Positions 24,311 to 32,145 of a stretch of DNA of 55,734 nucleotides are shown piece by piece (positions within the stretch are counted from its first letter, which is position 1; every line of letters starts with the position of its first letter). A model generated the notes under the pieces. It did no database searches, had not been told where the DNA came from, and was given only the letters and a program-made list of their open reading frames with translations. The stretch is from UBA9980 sp964436235 (GTDB taxonomy: Bacteria > Muiribacteriota > UBA9980), in contig CAYTCW010000008.1 of NCBI GenBank assembly GCA_964436235.1, positions 1 through 55,734 on the forward strand. Reading direction: 5' to 3'. A program made the translations under genes and the position numbers.

Positions 24311-25687
24311 TTATTCTTCGCTTTCCGACTCCGTTTCGTCGTCGTTATATACTTTTTCAGCGTTTATTTTATCGATAGCCATTTGCTCGGCCTCTGCCAG
24401 TATATCTTTTTTAGTTTTGTCGTCAACGCCGGGAGCATAAGCCGTCAAGACCTTCTGGACGACCACTTTATCAAAAGCCGCTCCAAGTCTTAATGTTTGA
24501 GCCTTGAGCGCGTTATCGAGTTCGGCCGTCACGTCGGTTACCGAAAAATCGTTTGGATAGGTGACGGAATAATTGATCGCCTGATTCGTCCAGAAGGAGT
24601 ATAGCATTACGACTTCCGCTTCGGCGTACTGGCATTGAAACGCAAAATCCGAAAGCGTATTATTAAGGCTTTCGTAATCCCACTGTTTAGCTTTGCCGCT
24701 TAACGCTTCTTTAACGCCGGTAACATTACTGGTTCCGGCCATACGATATATTTCCGCGATAAGCATATCAATTTCGGAAATTATCATGTTTGCCGGTTCC
24801 GGCGATGGCGCGATAAATGCCGGCGCGAAGTGAGATTTTTCACCATCAAAACCAATCGCGTTGTTTACGCCGATCGTCAGATCGACCGGCTGCGTACTCG
24901 GATAGGTAAAAAGTGAAAACGCTTGACCTATTAATATCTCATCGAGCCATGAACAACGGTTGAATAACTGTTTATTAGTTTTTGCAATTGACATAAATTC
25001 CGACTGCGGCAATAAATTAGTAGGCACGTCAACGCTCGCCTTGAATTGAACGATCGGAACGCGCCCGATAGGATTATCACCGCGATCTATTATATCGCCG
25101 CCGTCGTTTTGCAACTGCCATTCATAGGGCGTCCAGACGCGCGTATTCATTTTAGTTGAATCTTGCTCGTCAGGCTCGATGTATGAGAAATAAAGCAATT
25201 TCCCTGTTTTTGTGATGTAATATTCCTTAACCGCCGCCGGATCGATTAAAAAGCAGTAAGGAAACGCGCGTTCTTCTATAACGGCGGCCTTCGTTAGCGG
25301 CTGTTCTTTCGGTGTATCGATAGCGATAAAAATACAGCCTTTTAATTTAGCGAGCGTCGCCGCGTATTTTATAAAGCGCTCTAACGGAGTATTGCCGCCG
25401 TCAACGTCTTTTAAAAACTGCTGATAAACGGCCTCGTTACTGCCGGTATCACGCACGGCCGCTTTGCGAAAAATAGGATTTACGTGAGCGTTAACAAGCG
25501 GTTTTGTGTAGTTCAAATAATAAGCCAATTTTTGGCGCCGCTGGTACTTCGCTAAAACTTCGCGCTCATGCTGTATCAAGTAGCTGGCGTCGTTGAAACC
25601 GCCGGAGCCATAAAAAGCATGTTCGAGAAGCGGATAATCGTTTTCGGACGTTGCCGTAACGACTTTAAATGTATTTTCCGGTGGCAT
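24311..25687 (-). CDS. Portal protein
   Basis: The 458-residue protein is located between the large terminase and MuF genes. The length, the YYLNYTKPLVNAHVNPIF segment, RVPIVQFKAS in the clip region and the long C-terminal helices (LLIAEIYRMAGTSNVTGVKE) agree with a portal of the DUF4055/SPP1-like type. It ends in a very acidic tail (ETESESEE). It forms the dodecameric channel for DNA packaging. Confidence 0.85.
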   Translation of the reverse strand: MPPENTFKVVTATSENDYPLLEHAFYGSGGFNDASYLIQHEREVLAKYQRRQKLAYYLNYTKPLVNAHVNPIFRKAAVRDTGSNEAVYQQFLKDVDGGNTPLERFIKYAATLAKLKGCIFIAIDTPKEQPLTKAAVIEERAFPYCFLIDPAAVKEYYITKTGKLLYFSYIEPDEQDSTKMNTRVWTPYEWQLQNDGGDIIDRGDNPIGRVPIVQFKASVDVPTNLLPQSEFMSIAKTNKQLFNRCSWLDEILIGQAFSLFTYPSTQPVDLTIGVNNAIGFDGEKSHFAPAFIAPSPEPANMIISEIDMLIAEIYRMAGTSNVTGVKEALSGKAKQWDYESLNNTLSDFAFQCQYAEAEVVMLYSFWTNQAINYSVTYPNDFSVTDVTAELDNALKAQTLRLGAAFDKVVVQKVLTAYAPGVDDKTKKDILAEAEQMAIDKINAEKVYNDDETESESEE

Positions 25688-25705
25688 GTTTATCAGTCCT
25701 TTATG

Positions 25706-27127
25706 TTAAAAATTAATTATTCCGACCCATGGAAGCGCTCTGTTTGATATATTTGTGAGCGCCTGCGACATAGCATCGACTTGATCGTCGTTAGCGCCAT
25801 TCGGAAACGACGCACATTCATCGACAAATTCGTTAATCCACGGTTTTACGAGCGGAGCCGGTAAAAATACATTACCGCTTTCACATTCGGGCGTTACCGC
25901 TTGTGCTCTGACTACTTTACCGCCTTCGGGTTTGACCTCGATTAACCCGACGATCTTTCTTTTGAGTGTCGATATAACCGCCGGTCCGTTTGCCTTATCC
26001 TCGACTAATTTTCTTTTAGCCGCCGGATATCTGGCCGACAGGGAAATGATAGCCTGGACAGATGCCGGAAAGTCCATTCGGGCGCGAACCTGATCGATAA
26101 GATAACGGTCCGCGCCGAGTACGCCCCAGACCTGACCGACTACAAAATCCGAATCGCTCGTTTCCTTAAAAGCGAAATCCCACGATTGCAGTATTTCATC
26201 GAACTTTGCCGGCAAAACGGTGTAATATTTCCACCAGGTGCGCTTGAATATCTGGCCGTCTTCTGCGGCGGGTTTCTGTTGATATAAAGCCGCCCATAAC
26301 CGCGAGCCGATAGCCCGCTTGGTATTTTCGTATTCTGACGGCGGAAAGCGTTCGGGCCACAGATATTCGCCGGGCTTGCGTTTTAACGAATCGTTTTGCT
26401 CGGCGACGGCGGGCAAGTTTATAACTTCCCATTCTTCGCCGTTGCCTGCTTTAGCTTCGCTTAACAATTTACCGGCGAGATCGTCTTCGTGCCATCTGGT
26501 CATTACGATGACAATAGAGCCGCCCGGAGCCAATCGAGTGCGTGCGGTTGATAAGTACCAATCCCACACGTTTTTTCGTATGGTTTCACTTGCGGCATCC
26601 TGCCAGTTCTTAAACGCATCGTCTATAATCAAACAGTTCGCGCCACGGCCGGTTATCGGCCCCCCGACGCCCGCGGCCATTAAACCGCCTCGAGCGCCTT
26701 CGAGACCCCAGCGGCCCACAGCCGAACTATCACGAGCGATTTCGACATTAAAAAGCGAAGCGTGTTCGCGTAAAGTATTTCTTGCGATGCGCGAAAAATC
26801 AAGCGCGAGATCAGCGCTATACGACGATATAATGATTTCTTTTTCAGGATTCCGGCCGAGATACCAGGCAGGAAACTTTTTGGAAACTACTTCAGATTTG
26901 CCGTGTCGTGGCGGAAGAAAGACCATGAGCCTTTTTATTTCGCCGCGCTCAACCGCTTCGAGCTTTTGACACAATAAATCCAGATGTTTAGCATCGCGCC
27001 ATGTGCCGCGCCCATCGTATAGCAAAAAACTTTTAAGACGGCGTTTAGCCTTTTCCCGTGCTATCATCTCCGGAGTTACAAGACTTAATACGGCTTGATA
27101 TTTCTTCGAGTTTTTCAAGTTCTTCAT
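25706..27127 (-). CDS. terL: Terminase large subunit
   Basis: The 473-residue packaging motor has a Walker A-like PPRHGKSE (residues ~72-79), Walker B CLIIDDAF (~165-172) and a coupling motif VMTRWHEDD. The RNase H-type nuclease domain has SWDFAFKET, VEDKANGP and a C-terminal DDQVDAMSQAL. It overlaps the small subunit by 83 bases. An internal ATG at 27067 is also possible, but a GGAG directly abuts it, so the longer start is kept with some doubt. It cuts and pumps phage DNA into proheads. Confidence 0.9.
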   Translation of the reverse strand: MKNLKNSKKYQAVLSLVTPEMIAREKAKRRLKSFLLYDGRGTWRDAKHLDLLCQKLEAVERGEIKRLMVFLPPRHGKSEVVSKKFPAWYLGRNPEKEIIISSYSADLALDFSRIARNTLREHASLFNVEIARDSSAVGRWGLEGARGGLMAAGVGGPITGRGANCLIIDDAFKNWQDAASETIRKNVWDWYLSTARTRLAPGGSIVIVMTRWHEDDLAGKLLSEAKAGNGEEWEVINLPAVAEQNDSLKRKPGEYLWPERFPPSEYENTKRAIGSRLWAALYQQKPAAEDGQIFKRTWWKYYTVLPAKFDEILQSWDFAFKETSDSDFVVGQVWGVLGADRYLIDQVRARMDFPASVQAIISLSARYPAAKRKLVEDKANGPAVISTLKRKIVGLIEVKPEGGKVVRAQAVTPECESGNVFLPAPLVKPWINEFVDECASFPNGANDDQVDAMSQALTNISNRALPWVGIINF

Positions 27128-27596
27128 CGGTCAATCCCGACAAGTCAATATCTGTGTTCTTGACTTCTATCGGGCCTCCGTTCTTGCCTGTTAGTTCGGT
27201 TTCACGTTTCTCTCTCCACTTATCAGGTTGGCGGTTTTTGAGCCAGAAGATCTGGGCCGTAGTGTTAGGCAGAGCATATTTTTTTACCGCCATAACAAAA
27301 CCGTCTTTTGTTAAAACTTCTTCAGTATATTCAAAACCCAGTGCGTTACGGAGCAGGGCACCGACGACCTGGTTGTCAACGACCTCTTTGTTTTCCTTTA
27401 GGGCCGTCATCAATGCCGGATAGAGACGTTTCCAGTAAGTGAATGTCGTCTGGCCAATATTTAACTTTTTGCACATTTCAAGCTCGGTAAGACCGTCACG
27501 GGCATAGGCTTTTACTCGTTCGAGTATTTCTTCGTTATATTTTCCCTTTCTTCCGGGTTTGCTTTTGATTGTTTTTTTCTTTGTCACGGCTCTCAC
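27045..27596 (-). CDS. terS: Terminase small subunit
   Basis: The 183-residue protein has a basic start and an HTH (YARDGLTELEMCKKLNIGQTTFTYWKRLYP) for recognising the packaging site. A helical oligomerisation part and FEYTEEVLTKDGFVMAVKKYALPNTTAQIFWLKNRQPDKWR follow; the last block is characteristic of terminase small subunits. The C-terminus is acidic and overlaps the large-subunit start. It is the first structural gene after the late-control region. Confidence 0.85.
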   Translation of the reverse strand: MRAVTKKKTIKSKPGRKGKYNEEILERVKAYARDGLTELEMCKKLNIGQTTFTYWKRLYPALMTALKENKEVVDNQVVGALLRNALGFEYTEEVLTKDGFVMAVKKYALPNTTAQIFWLKNRQPDKWREKRETELTGKNGGPIEVKNTDIDLSGLTDEELEKLEEISSRIKSCNSGDDSTGKG

Positions 27597-27617
27597 CGCC
27601 TTTCGTTAAAATAATAT

Positions 27618-27695
27618 GAGCGCGTACTGGATTCGCACCAGTGCTGAAACCGTGTGGGTTATACGGCCCGCCTTGCTAACTCGGCCAACGCGCCC
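27618..27695 (-). tRNA. tRNA-like element, class II-like, aberrant anticodon arm
   Basis: Minus strand, 78 nt. An 8-bp acceptor closes the element: GGGCGCGT pairs with ACGCGCTC, including one G-U pair and an outer G:C that resembles G-1:C73. A T-G-GCCGAG...GGC D-arm follows the serine/leucine style. The T-arm has stem ACTGG/CCAGT and loop TGCGAAT. The anticodon region does not fold normally: the best stem, GCCGT/ACGGT, leaves a 9-base loop, so no anticodon can be named. CCA is not encoded. It begins three bases after a terminator and lies just upstream of terS. It may be a decayed tRNA or a tRNA-like regulatory structure. Confidence 0.5.
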
Positions 27696-27697
27696 GC

Positions 27698-27728
27698 AAA
27701 AGAAAAGCCCCGACATGTACGCCGGGGC
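27698..27728 (-). terminator. Terminator in the late-control region
   Basis: Stem GCCCCG/CGGGGC (27707-27712 with 27723-27728) followed on the minus strand by TTTTCTTTT. Because it sits between the late regulator gene and terS, it would block the structural genes unless anti-terminated, like lambda tR'. The anti-termination idea is inference. Confidence 0.7.
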
Positions 27729-27803
27729 CTTCTGTTACGAATGTTCACCATGTGTTCGTTGCATTACTGATCCATGATACTATAATAACACATCCAAACG
27801 GCT

Positions 27804-27822
27804 AAAAAGTCTAAGACTTTTT
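27804..27822. promoter_or_regulatory. Perfect 19-bp palindrome, candidate late operator
   Basis: AAAAAGTCT-A-AGACTTTTT, two perfect 9-bp arms around one base. It lies 8 bases after the late-regulator stop and about 80 bases before the late terminator. It could be the binding site of the adjacent ArpU/RinA-like regulator, or a short terminator for that gene. Confidence 0.5.
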
Positions 27823-27830
27823 TTATTTTT

Positions 27831-28319
27831 CTAAATTATTTTTATTATGTGAAGTTCGGCGGCGACCATACCCGCGAAATTAATAATACCGTCCAGCCAA
27901 TTATAATACGTTGCTTTGTCGATTCCGATTTCCATGTAAGTAGCTTCAGGCCTTTCTTTTTTTACATATCGCCATTTAATTAAATCAGCCGCAAGCGGGC
28001 ATGTGCCTTCTGTGAATTTACGCTGTGTCCTTTCGATGACCTTCAGCCAGCGTTCCGGCCATTCTATGAGCTCAGCTTTTTTTTGTCCTGGTGTGATTTC
28101 AACTTCAATGGTAACGCTCGGTATATCGGCTAATTGCATGCCGCGCCAGCCGACGGGATCGCCTGTTCTATTGGTAGGGCTCGCGCCTATGTTTTCATGC
28201 ATGCCGCCGTTAGCTTTGATAATTTTTTCGCGTTCAAGTTCGACGGCTTTCAGTATTTTATCGCGATAAAAGAACCGTTTTTCAATAGTTTTTCGAGTTT
28301 CGCGTGAAAGAATTTCCAA
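27831..28319 (-). CDS. Late transcription regulator, ArpU/RinA-like
   Basis: The 162-residue protein ends in a sigma-region-4-like HTH (LAADLIKWRYVKKERPEATY then MEIGIDKATYYNWLDGIIN). This C-terminal design, with a helical N-terminus, is typical of the ArpU/RinA/DUF1492 regulators that lie directly upstream of the terminase genes and switch on late transcription. That is exactly its position here. The nearby palindrome (27804-27822) and terminator are candidate targets. Confidence 0.7.
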   Translation of the reverse strand: MEILSRETRKTIEKRFFYRDKILKAVELEREKIIKANGGMHENIGASPTNRTGDPVGWRGMQLADIPSVTIEVEITPGQKKAELIEWPERWLKVIERTQRKFTEGTCPLAADLIKWRYVKKERPEATYMEIGIDKATYYNWLDGIINFAGMVAAELHIIKII

Positions 28320-28341
28320 AAGTACACAACCCCTTTCTTAC

Positions 28342-28761
28342 TTATAACCTTGTGATAGTTATTTCCAGACGTGGTATCTCATCGTAATATTTAGCCGTGC
28401 CGTCGTAGCTGACGATCTGCGAGTCATCGACGAAAACGAGCTTGTTTAAACTGTCCTCGCATAGCCAGATGATATTTTTGATATCGGGACGCGATATAGG
28501 TCTGATGATTCCGGACAGCGCGGCGTCTCGTTTTTTAAAAGACCACGAAATCGGTATTTCACGATATTCGATAACGGCCAGGTTGATAGGTCCGGACCAT
28601 CTCGGCCATTGCCCGTGAAGCGCTTCAAGTGCGGCGGCCTGTATTCGGTGCTTATATTCGGCCGTATTCGGGCGGTCAAAAAACTTTACGAATCTTCCTT
28701 GCGAATTGACTCCGGGCCTTTCCTGCGGCTGTGCCTTCCCGTGTACTGTAAACCTGAGCAT
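28342..28761 (-). CDS. rusA: RusA-family Holliday junction resolvase
   Basis: The 139-residue protein (start at 28761, with an AAAGGGTG site) has RusA features: VHGKAQPQERPGVN near the start, and SRPDIKNIIWLCEDSLNKLVFVDDSQIVSY with the catalytic-type Asp residues of the D...D..DD pattern. It resolves branched DNA from recombination or replication before packaging. A longer in-frame TTG start at 28803 exists but has no ribosome site. It sits between the MazG-like gene and the late regulator, a common place in lambdoid-type phages. Confidence 0.85.
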   Translation of the reverse strand: MLRFTVHGKAQPQERPGVNSQGRFVKFFDRPNTAEYKHRIQAAALEALHGQWPRWSGPINLAVIEYREIPISWSFKKRDAALSGIIRPISRPDIKNIIWLCEDSLNKLVFVDDSQIVSYDGTAKYYDEIPRLEITITRL

Positions 28762-28860
28762 AACGTTCACCCTTTCGATATTGGCGGAGCCGGACGGGCG
28801 CAAACCGTCAAGATGTACACATCCTCGCCTTTAGCTTGCATTACGGCCCCATAGTCTTTA

Positions 28861-29007
28861 TTATCTTTCGTAATTTATTGCCCGAGCTATATCACGCAAA
28901 TAGGGATTGTCTTTCATTTCGCGTTTAAACTGTTCAAGATCGAGCGAGTCAAAATATAATTTTAGTGTTTGAACGAGGCCATGAGAGTTAATTTGAACTT
29001 GCGTCAT
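28861..29007 (-). CDS. Small hypothetical protein (48 aa)
   Basis: The ATG at 29007 is preceded by GGAGG 8 bases upstream. The frame ends in TAA at 28861. The product (MTQVQINSHGLVQTLKLYFD... INYER) is helical with mixed charge and has no known motif. It is tightly linked to the MazG-like gene. Coding is supported by the strong ribosome site and tidy fit in the operon. Confidence 0.6.
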   Translation of the reverse strand: MTQVQINSHGLVQTLKLYFDSLDLEQFKREMKDNPYLRDIARAINYER

Positions 29008-29011
29008 AAAA

Positions 29012-29344
29012 TCAATCCTCCCTTTTTATTGACCGTTCCGCTTCAAAGTGTCCGTTCGGATAGCGCTTCCGGAGTTTGTCGATATTGGCTTTTGCGATAT
29101 CCTCGAACGGCATGTCGAGAGCGTAGGAAGCGAGCGAAAGATACCACGCGATATCCCCCAGTTCTTTCGCCAGCTTGTCCTTGTCGAGCTGATGCCCCTG
29201 GTATAAATATTTCTTTACGATATCCGCGAACTCGCCGGCCTCGCCGTTGAGCCCGAGCGCCGCGTTCGTCAGACAGTCGCGCCAGTTAAGTTTATCGGTG
29301 TTCGCGGTTTTGAGTGCTTCCTGTTGGTATTCTCGAAAATTCAT
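29012..29344 (-). CDS. MazG-like nucleotide pyrophosphohydrolase (internal start)
   Basis: The 110-residue domain contains GLNGEAGEFADIVKKYLYQGH, the ExxxE metal-binding helix of MazG/dUTPase-like all-alpha enzymes, followed by ELGDIAWYLS. These hydrolyse NTPs to NMPs, often to clean nucleotide pools or damp ppGpp signalling. Its ATG at 29344 has AAGGAG 11 bases upstream. The reading frame is, however, open without a stop into an upstream secreted 3D-domain protein (to 29749). Because a Sec-exported and a cytosolic domain make an odd fusion, I think this gene is translated mainly from 29344. Confidence 0.7.
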   Translation of the reverse strand: MNFREYQQEALKTANTDKLNWRDCLTNAALGLNGEAGEFADIVKKYLYQGHQLDKDKLAKELGDIAWYLSLASYALDMPFEDIAKANIDKLRKRYPNGHFEAERSIKRED

Positions 29345-29749
29345 AATTTTAAAGTGCTCCTTTTTAATTATTTTTGCCCGTTTCGGCAGTTGATGTGTCT
29401 GCGCTTCGGTGTTGACGCATATATCGACGTGACGCCCACGGACGCTTTTCCCGACGTCGCACGCCAGAAATTTAATATCCGGAAATTCTTTCAGGTAGAA
29501 GATCGTTCCCGATTTTATGATCCGTGGGTCGGTTGCGGCGCTCACATAAGAGCCGTCGTATTTTTGCAGAGTGCGGAGCGGCCGGCCGTAGCGATCGTTA
29601 GGGCCGCCCTCGATGCGTGCCTGGTGTTTGGATTTATAGCCGCCCGGAAAATAGCCGGTGATTTTTACGTCGAGCGCCCAGGCGGCTGAAAGGTTAAGAA
29701 GAAATAGAAGAAGCGTTATTAGCGCCATTGATGCTGTCCGTCTGTGCAT
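29012..29749 (-). CDS. Secreted 3D-domain protein in frame with MazG-like gene
   Basis: The open frame encodes a signal peptide (ALITLLLFLLNLSAAWA) and then a 3D-type domain ending in KFLACDVGKSVRGRHVDICVN with an Asp/Asp pair. This is the fold of MltA/YuiC-like peptidoglycan lytic transglycosylases. Normal proteins of this type end near the PKRAKIIKKE segment. Here the frame runs on into MazG. In another frame a TAA lies at that point (AATAATTAA), so a small indel, real or sequencing-derived, may have removed the stop. It could be the phage's cell-wall-acting enzyme. GGAGG lies 12 bases before 29749. Confidence 0.55.
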   Translation of the reverse strand: MHRRTASMALITLLLFLLNLSAAWALDVKITGYFPGGYKSKHQARIEGGPNDRYGRPLRTLQKYDGSYVSAATDPRIIKSGTIFYLKEFPDIKFLACDVGKSVRGRHVDICVNTEAQTHQLPKRAKIIKKEHFKIMNFREYQQEALKTANTDKLNWRDCLTNAALGLNGEAGEFADIVKKYLYQGHQLDKDKLAKELGDIAWYLSLASYALDMPFEDIAKANIDKLRKRYPNGHFEAERSIKRED

Positions 29750-29897
29750 CTTTAGTTTCGACCTCCATTCCTTTTACAATTGTACATTTTGTTTTTTTTA
29801 TTAGTTTCAACTTGTGACCTTTCTCAAGTTCGATTTTGTATTCGGGCTCACCATCTCCGATTTTGCATATGAACATTGGCGAAGTTTTTCTATTCAT
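29694..29897 (-). CDS. Small hypothetical protein (67 aa)
   Basis: The start at 29897 has AGGAGG six bases upstream and overlaps the upstream stop as ATGAATAG. The product is a small basic beta-type protein (FICKIGDGEPEYKIELEKGH, KLKLIKKTKCTIVKG) without a recognised motif. Its tail overlaps the 3D-domain gene by 56 bases. It belongs to the middle operon of small accessory genes. Confidence 0.6.
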   Translation of the reverse strand: MNRKTSPMFICKIGDGEPEYKIELEKGHKLKLIKKTKCTIVKGMEVETKDAQTDSINGANNASSISS

Positions 29898-30096
29898 CGC
29901 GGGCCTCCTGTTTTACTTCAATATGTTCAAGAACTTCAAATACAGAATGTCCGCTGCCTTTCCCAAGCTCGCGAGGCTTCAATGCTTTTTCTTGCTCCGG
30001 CGTAAGTTCAATTTCAACCACGCGATGCGAAAGTGCCTCATTTGGATTTAAGGCCAACAAAAGATGGCTATTATTGAAAATACATTGTAATTTCAT
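29890..30096 (-). CDS. Small hypothetical protein (68 aa)
   Basis: The ATG at 30096 overlaps the upstream stop (ATGA) and has AGGAGGAG just before it. A longer upstream start at 30192 lacks such support. The product (MKLQCIFNNSHLLLALNPNE... VEIELTPEQEKALKPRELG) resembles small phage proteins of unknown role. No catalytic motif is visible. Confidence 0.6.
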   Translation of the reverse strand: MKLQCIFNNSHLLLALNPNEALSHRVVEIELTPEQEKALKPRELGKGSGHSVFEVLEHIEVKQEARDE

Positions 30097-30497
30097 TTCT
30101 CCTCCTCGCTTTCTCTGCGCTGGCCGTGAGAACAGAAAGATAATGGACACATATCGCCATGTCCATCCTTGTTGATTGATTTGCGGCACCATTCTTTAAA
30201 ATCGCACTCCCCGCACCTTACGACGTCTGGCCTCTTTTCCAGCTCGGCTTTGATGCGGGCGATTTCGCGTTGAAAATCTTCATAGTTTTTATCAACCATT
30301 GGCATAATAGTGGCTTGATATCTGTTAATTATGTTAAACTGGTCTTGTATTATTTTTTCTTTTTTTTCAATCTCTGCGGCCATGCGCTCGGCGGCTAAAA
30401 TTATTTGGCGCCGAACTTCAACAAGTTCTTCATCATTGTAAAAATTTGTGCCGATCTCTTCCGCGAAATTCTTTATGATCTCAAGGTTATTGTTCAC
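30093..30497 (-). CDS. Coiled-coil protein with C-terminal zinc-binding cluster
   Basis: The 134-residue protein has an N-terminal coiled coil (residues ~25-85) and a C-terminal cluster RCGECDFKEWC...CPLSFCSHG, probably binding one zinc ion. Similar small phage proteins with this Cys pattern lie in replication-region operons and are of unknown function. It overlaps the next gene by four bases. Confidence 0.6.
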   Translation of the reverse strand: MNNNLEIIKNFAEEIGTNFYNDEELVEVRRQIILAAERMAAEIEKKEKIIQDQFNIINRYQATIMPMVDKNYEDFQREIARIKAELEKRPDVVRCGECDFKEWCRKSINKDGHGDMCPLSFCSHGQRRESEEEK

Positions 30498-30694
30498 TAA
30501 GCCCTCCCTTCAAATTCCTTAAAACAGAAGTCTCCCGGGTACGTCTGCGCCCGGTAGGCAGGGCATACGCCCCTTTTTCCAGCCTGTATATCGTTGCGCC
30601 ATTTTCGACATTTATCGCAAGTGGTCACCGGATTTTCGACTACTCGCATAATCCAGTCAACCATTTTTTCTGTGTTTTCTTGTAGGTCTGTCAA
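30497..30694 (-). CDS. Small Cys-rich protein
   Basis: A 65-residue protein with CDKCRKW...GVCPAY...DFCF, four cysteines spaced like a zinc ribbon. It overlaps the next gene by one to three bases, so it is co-translated. Function is unknown. The pattern resembles the C-terminus of its downstream neighbour, which suggests duplication of a small zinc module. Confidence 0.55.
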   Translation of the reverse strand: MTDLQENTEKMVDWIMRVVENPVTTCDKCRKWRNDIQAGKRGVCPAYRAQTYPGDFCFKEFEGRA

Positions 30695-30747
30695 AATAAA
30701 ATCCCCTGTCCTTTCTTTTTATTTCTGTTTTATTGGCATTTCTCACC

Positions 30748-31002
30748 TCACGCCGATTTCAGGTAGTCATCTACGCCCTTCCTGGCGATTCCCTCTACAT
30801 AGTTACGTTCGACATATTTAACCCATTCAGCGTAAACTATGTATAAGCGGCGCTCGAGTTTAACGAAAAGTTCTTTGTTTTTGCCTTTCGAGTGCCAGAC
30901 GCGCAGCGTTTTCTGCGTGTACGGTATGCCGTATTTTTCGAGCAAGTCGTCACGAAAGACGGGTATTAACTTCAAAAGGCCGATATTATTGTTATTTTCC
31001 AT
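30748..31002 (-). CDS. Excisionase-like small DNA-binding protein
   Basis: The 84-residue protein has a winged-helix-like order: YTQKTLRVWHSKGKNKELFVKL, then ERRLYIVYAEWVKYVERN. This matches the T...W...GK...F.KL..R..I...E...Y pattern of Xis/MerR-type small phage DNA binders. It lies 13 bases after the SSB gene. A role as excisionase or regulator is inferred from the motif only. It is far from the integrase, unlike most xis genes. Confidence 0.5.
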   Translation of the reverse strand: MENNNNIGLLKLIPVFRDDLLEKYGIPYTQKTLRVWHSKGKNKELFVKLERRLYIVYAEWVKYVERNYVEGIARKGVDDYLKSA

Positions 31003-31015
31003 ACTTTTCTCCTTT

Positions 31016-31447
31016 TTAGAACGGAACGCCGTCGGGATCGTCTGTTGCAGGTTGATAATTTGAATTCTGGCCGGCGTAGGGGTCGGCGGGTCCGGGGTCG
31101 TGTGACTGATTATTGTTTTTCGAATCGAGAAAGATAAGGTTAACGGCTACTATTTCAGTAACTTTCTTTTCCTGCCCGTCTTTGCCCTCGTATTTGCGGT
31201 TAGTTATCCGGCCTTCGACGTGTATTTTAGAGCCTTTTTTGAGATAATTGCCGGCCACTTCGCCGAGTTTATCCCAGCATATTATTTTGTGCCAGGTCGT
31301 GTATTCCTTGCGGTCTTCACCCTTACCGGCGTATTCGGACGTAGCCAGATCGAGCGTTGTAACTGTTCGGCCCGTTTGTGTAGCGGCTACCTTAGGATCG
31401 TGGCCGAGACGGCCGAGAAGAAAAACCTTGTTGTAAGAATTAGACAT
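31016..31447 (-). CDS. ssb: Single-stranded DNA-binding protein
   Basis: The 143-residue protein starts with the OB-fold signature NKVFLLGRLGHDPKVAATQTG. It continues WHKIICWDKLGEVAGNYLKKG and SKIHVEGRITNRKYEGKDGQ, then has a Gln/Asn-rich linker and an acidic tip DDPDGVPF. The tip is the hook that recruits replication partners. It sits with RecT, exonuclease and initiator genes. Confidence 0.95.
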   Translation of the reverse strand: MSNSYNKVFLLGRLGHDPKVAATQTGRTVTTLDLATSEYAGKGEDRKEYTTWHKIICWDKLGEVAGNYLKKGSKIHVEGRITNRKYEGKDGQEKKVTEIVAVNLIFLDSKNNNQSHDPGPADPYAGQNSNYQPATDDPDGVPF

Positions 31448-31524
31448 ATTTAACCTCCAAAAGTTAAAATTTAATTTAAGGCGTTTTAAGGCCGGTTAGT
31501 TTAATTGAACGACTCAAACATCGT

Positions 31525-32145
31525 TCAAGCGGTTTTAAGTTCGTCAGACGCGAGCGGGTGAATTTCTGAAGCGGAATTTTTATTGTCTTTAATCTTTGAA
31601 TTCATGTCCATCGAATTTGAAACCTTTTCGATGAGTTTAAAAGTGGCGCTGTTGCCGCCGGTAATTCGCTTAACTGCGTTTTCTTCGGTTTTGCGCTTCG
31701 AATAACCGTTATAGTTTTTATAAAAATATGCGCGAGTCGCGGCTACGTTCTCGTCGGTGCAGATGGAAAGCCAGCCGATCGAGGAAACGGCATCGTAAAC
31801 TGCCGGATTGCTATATTCTTCGAGTTTCGGCGGGTTCATGTAGCCGTGCGAGTGGATGAAGTCGTTAACTTCGTGCCATGCCTCTTCGACCGAAGGCGGA
31901 GCGTCAGGATCTGCCGGCATGAATTTTTTGATTTGGTTTAAAATGTCCTGCGGACCGGGTTGGTCCTTGCGCTCGTTGAAGTATTTATAGATCGCTGCCT
32001 GGACGGCTTCGAAAGGATACGGATTCAGATATGTCATCCAGGTATCGATCATAAAATCGTAAAGTTCTTCGTCACTCGGAAGGATCACCCGCGGGTTGAT
32101 GGTTGATATCATAAACAGTATTTTTTTCATTTCGGACCTTTTCAT
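31525..32145 (-). CDS. Replicative helicase loader-like protein (G39P type)
   Basis: With the start at 32145 (GGAAGAAGAG before the ATG) the protein has 206 residues. It begins MKRSEMKKILFMISTINPRV and shows WMTYLNPYPFEAVQAAIYKY and PGPQDILNQIKKF. This is the helical pattern of the G39P/DnaI-type loader that delivers the host or phage replicative helicase. It follows the initiator gene and overlaps its end by 74 bases. The longer reading to 32193 adds only Lys/Arg residues from the overlapping frame. Confidence 0.65.
   Translation of the reverse strand: MKRSEMKKILFMISTINPRVILPSDEELYDFMIDTWMTYLNPYPFEAVQAAIYKYFNERKDQPGPQDILNQIKKFMPADPDAPPSVEEAWHEVNDFIHSHGYMNPPKLEEYSNPAVYDAVSSIGWLSICTDENVAATRAYFYKNYNGYSKRKTEENAVKRITGGNSATFKLIEKVSNSMDMNSKIKDNKNSASEIHPLASDELKTA

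Noticed and set aside
27045..27067. Alternative TerL start at 27067
   Set aside because: The GGAG abuts the ATG with no spacing; kept only as a note in the terL entry.
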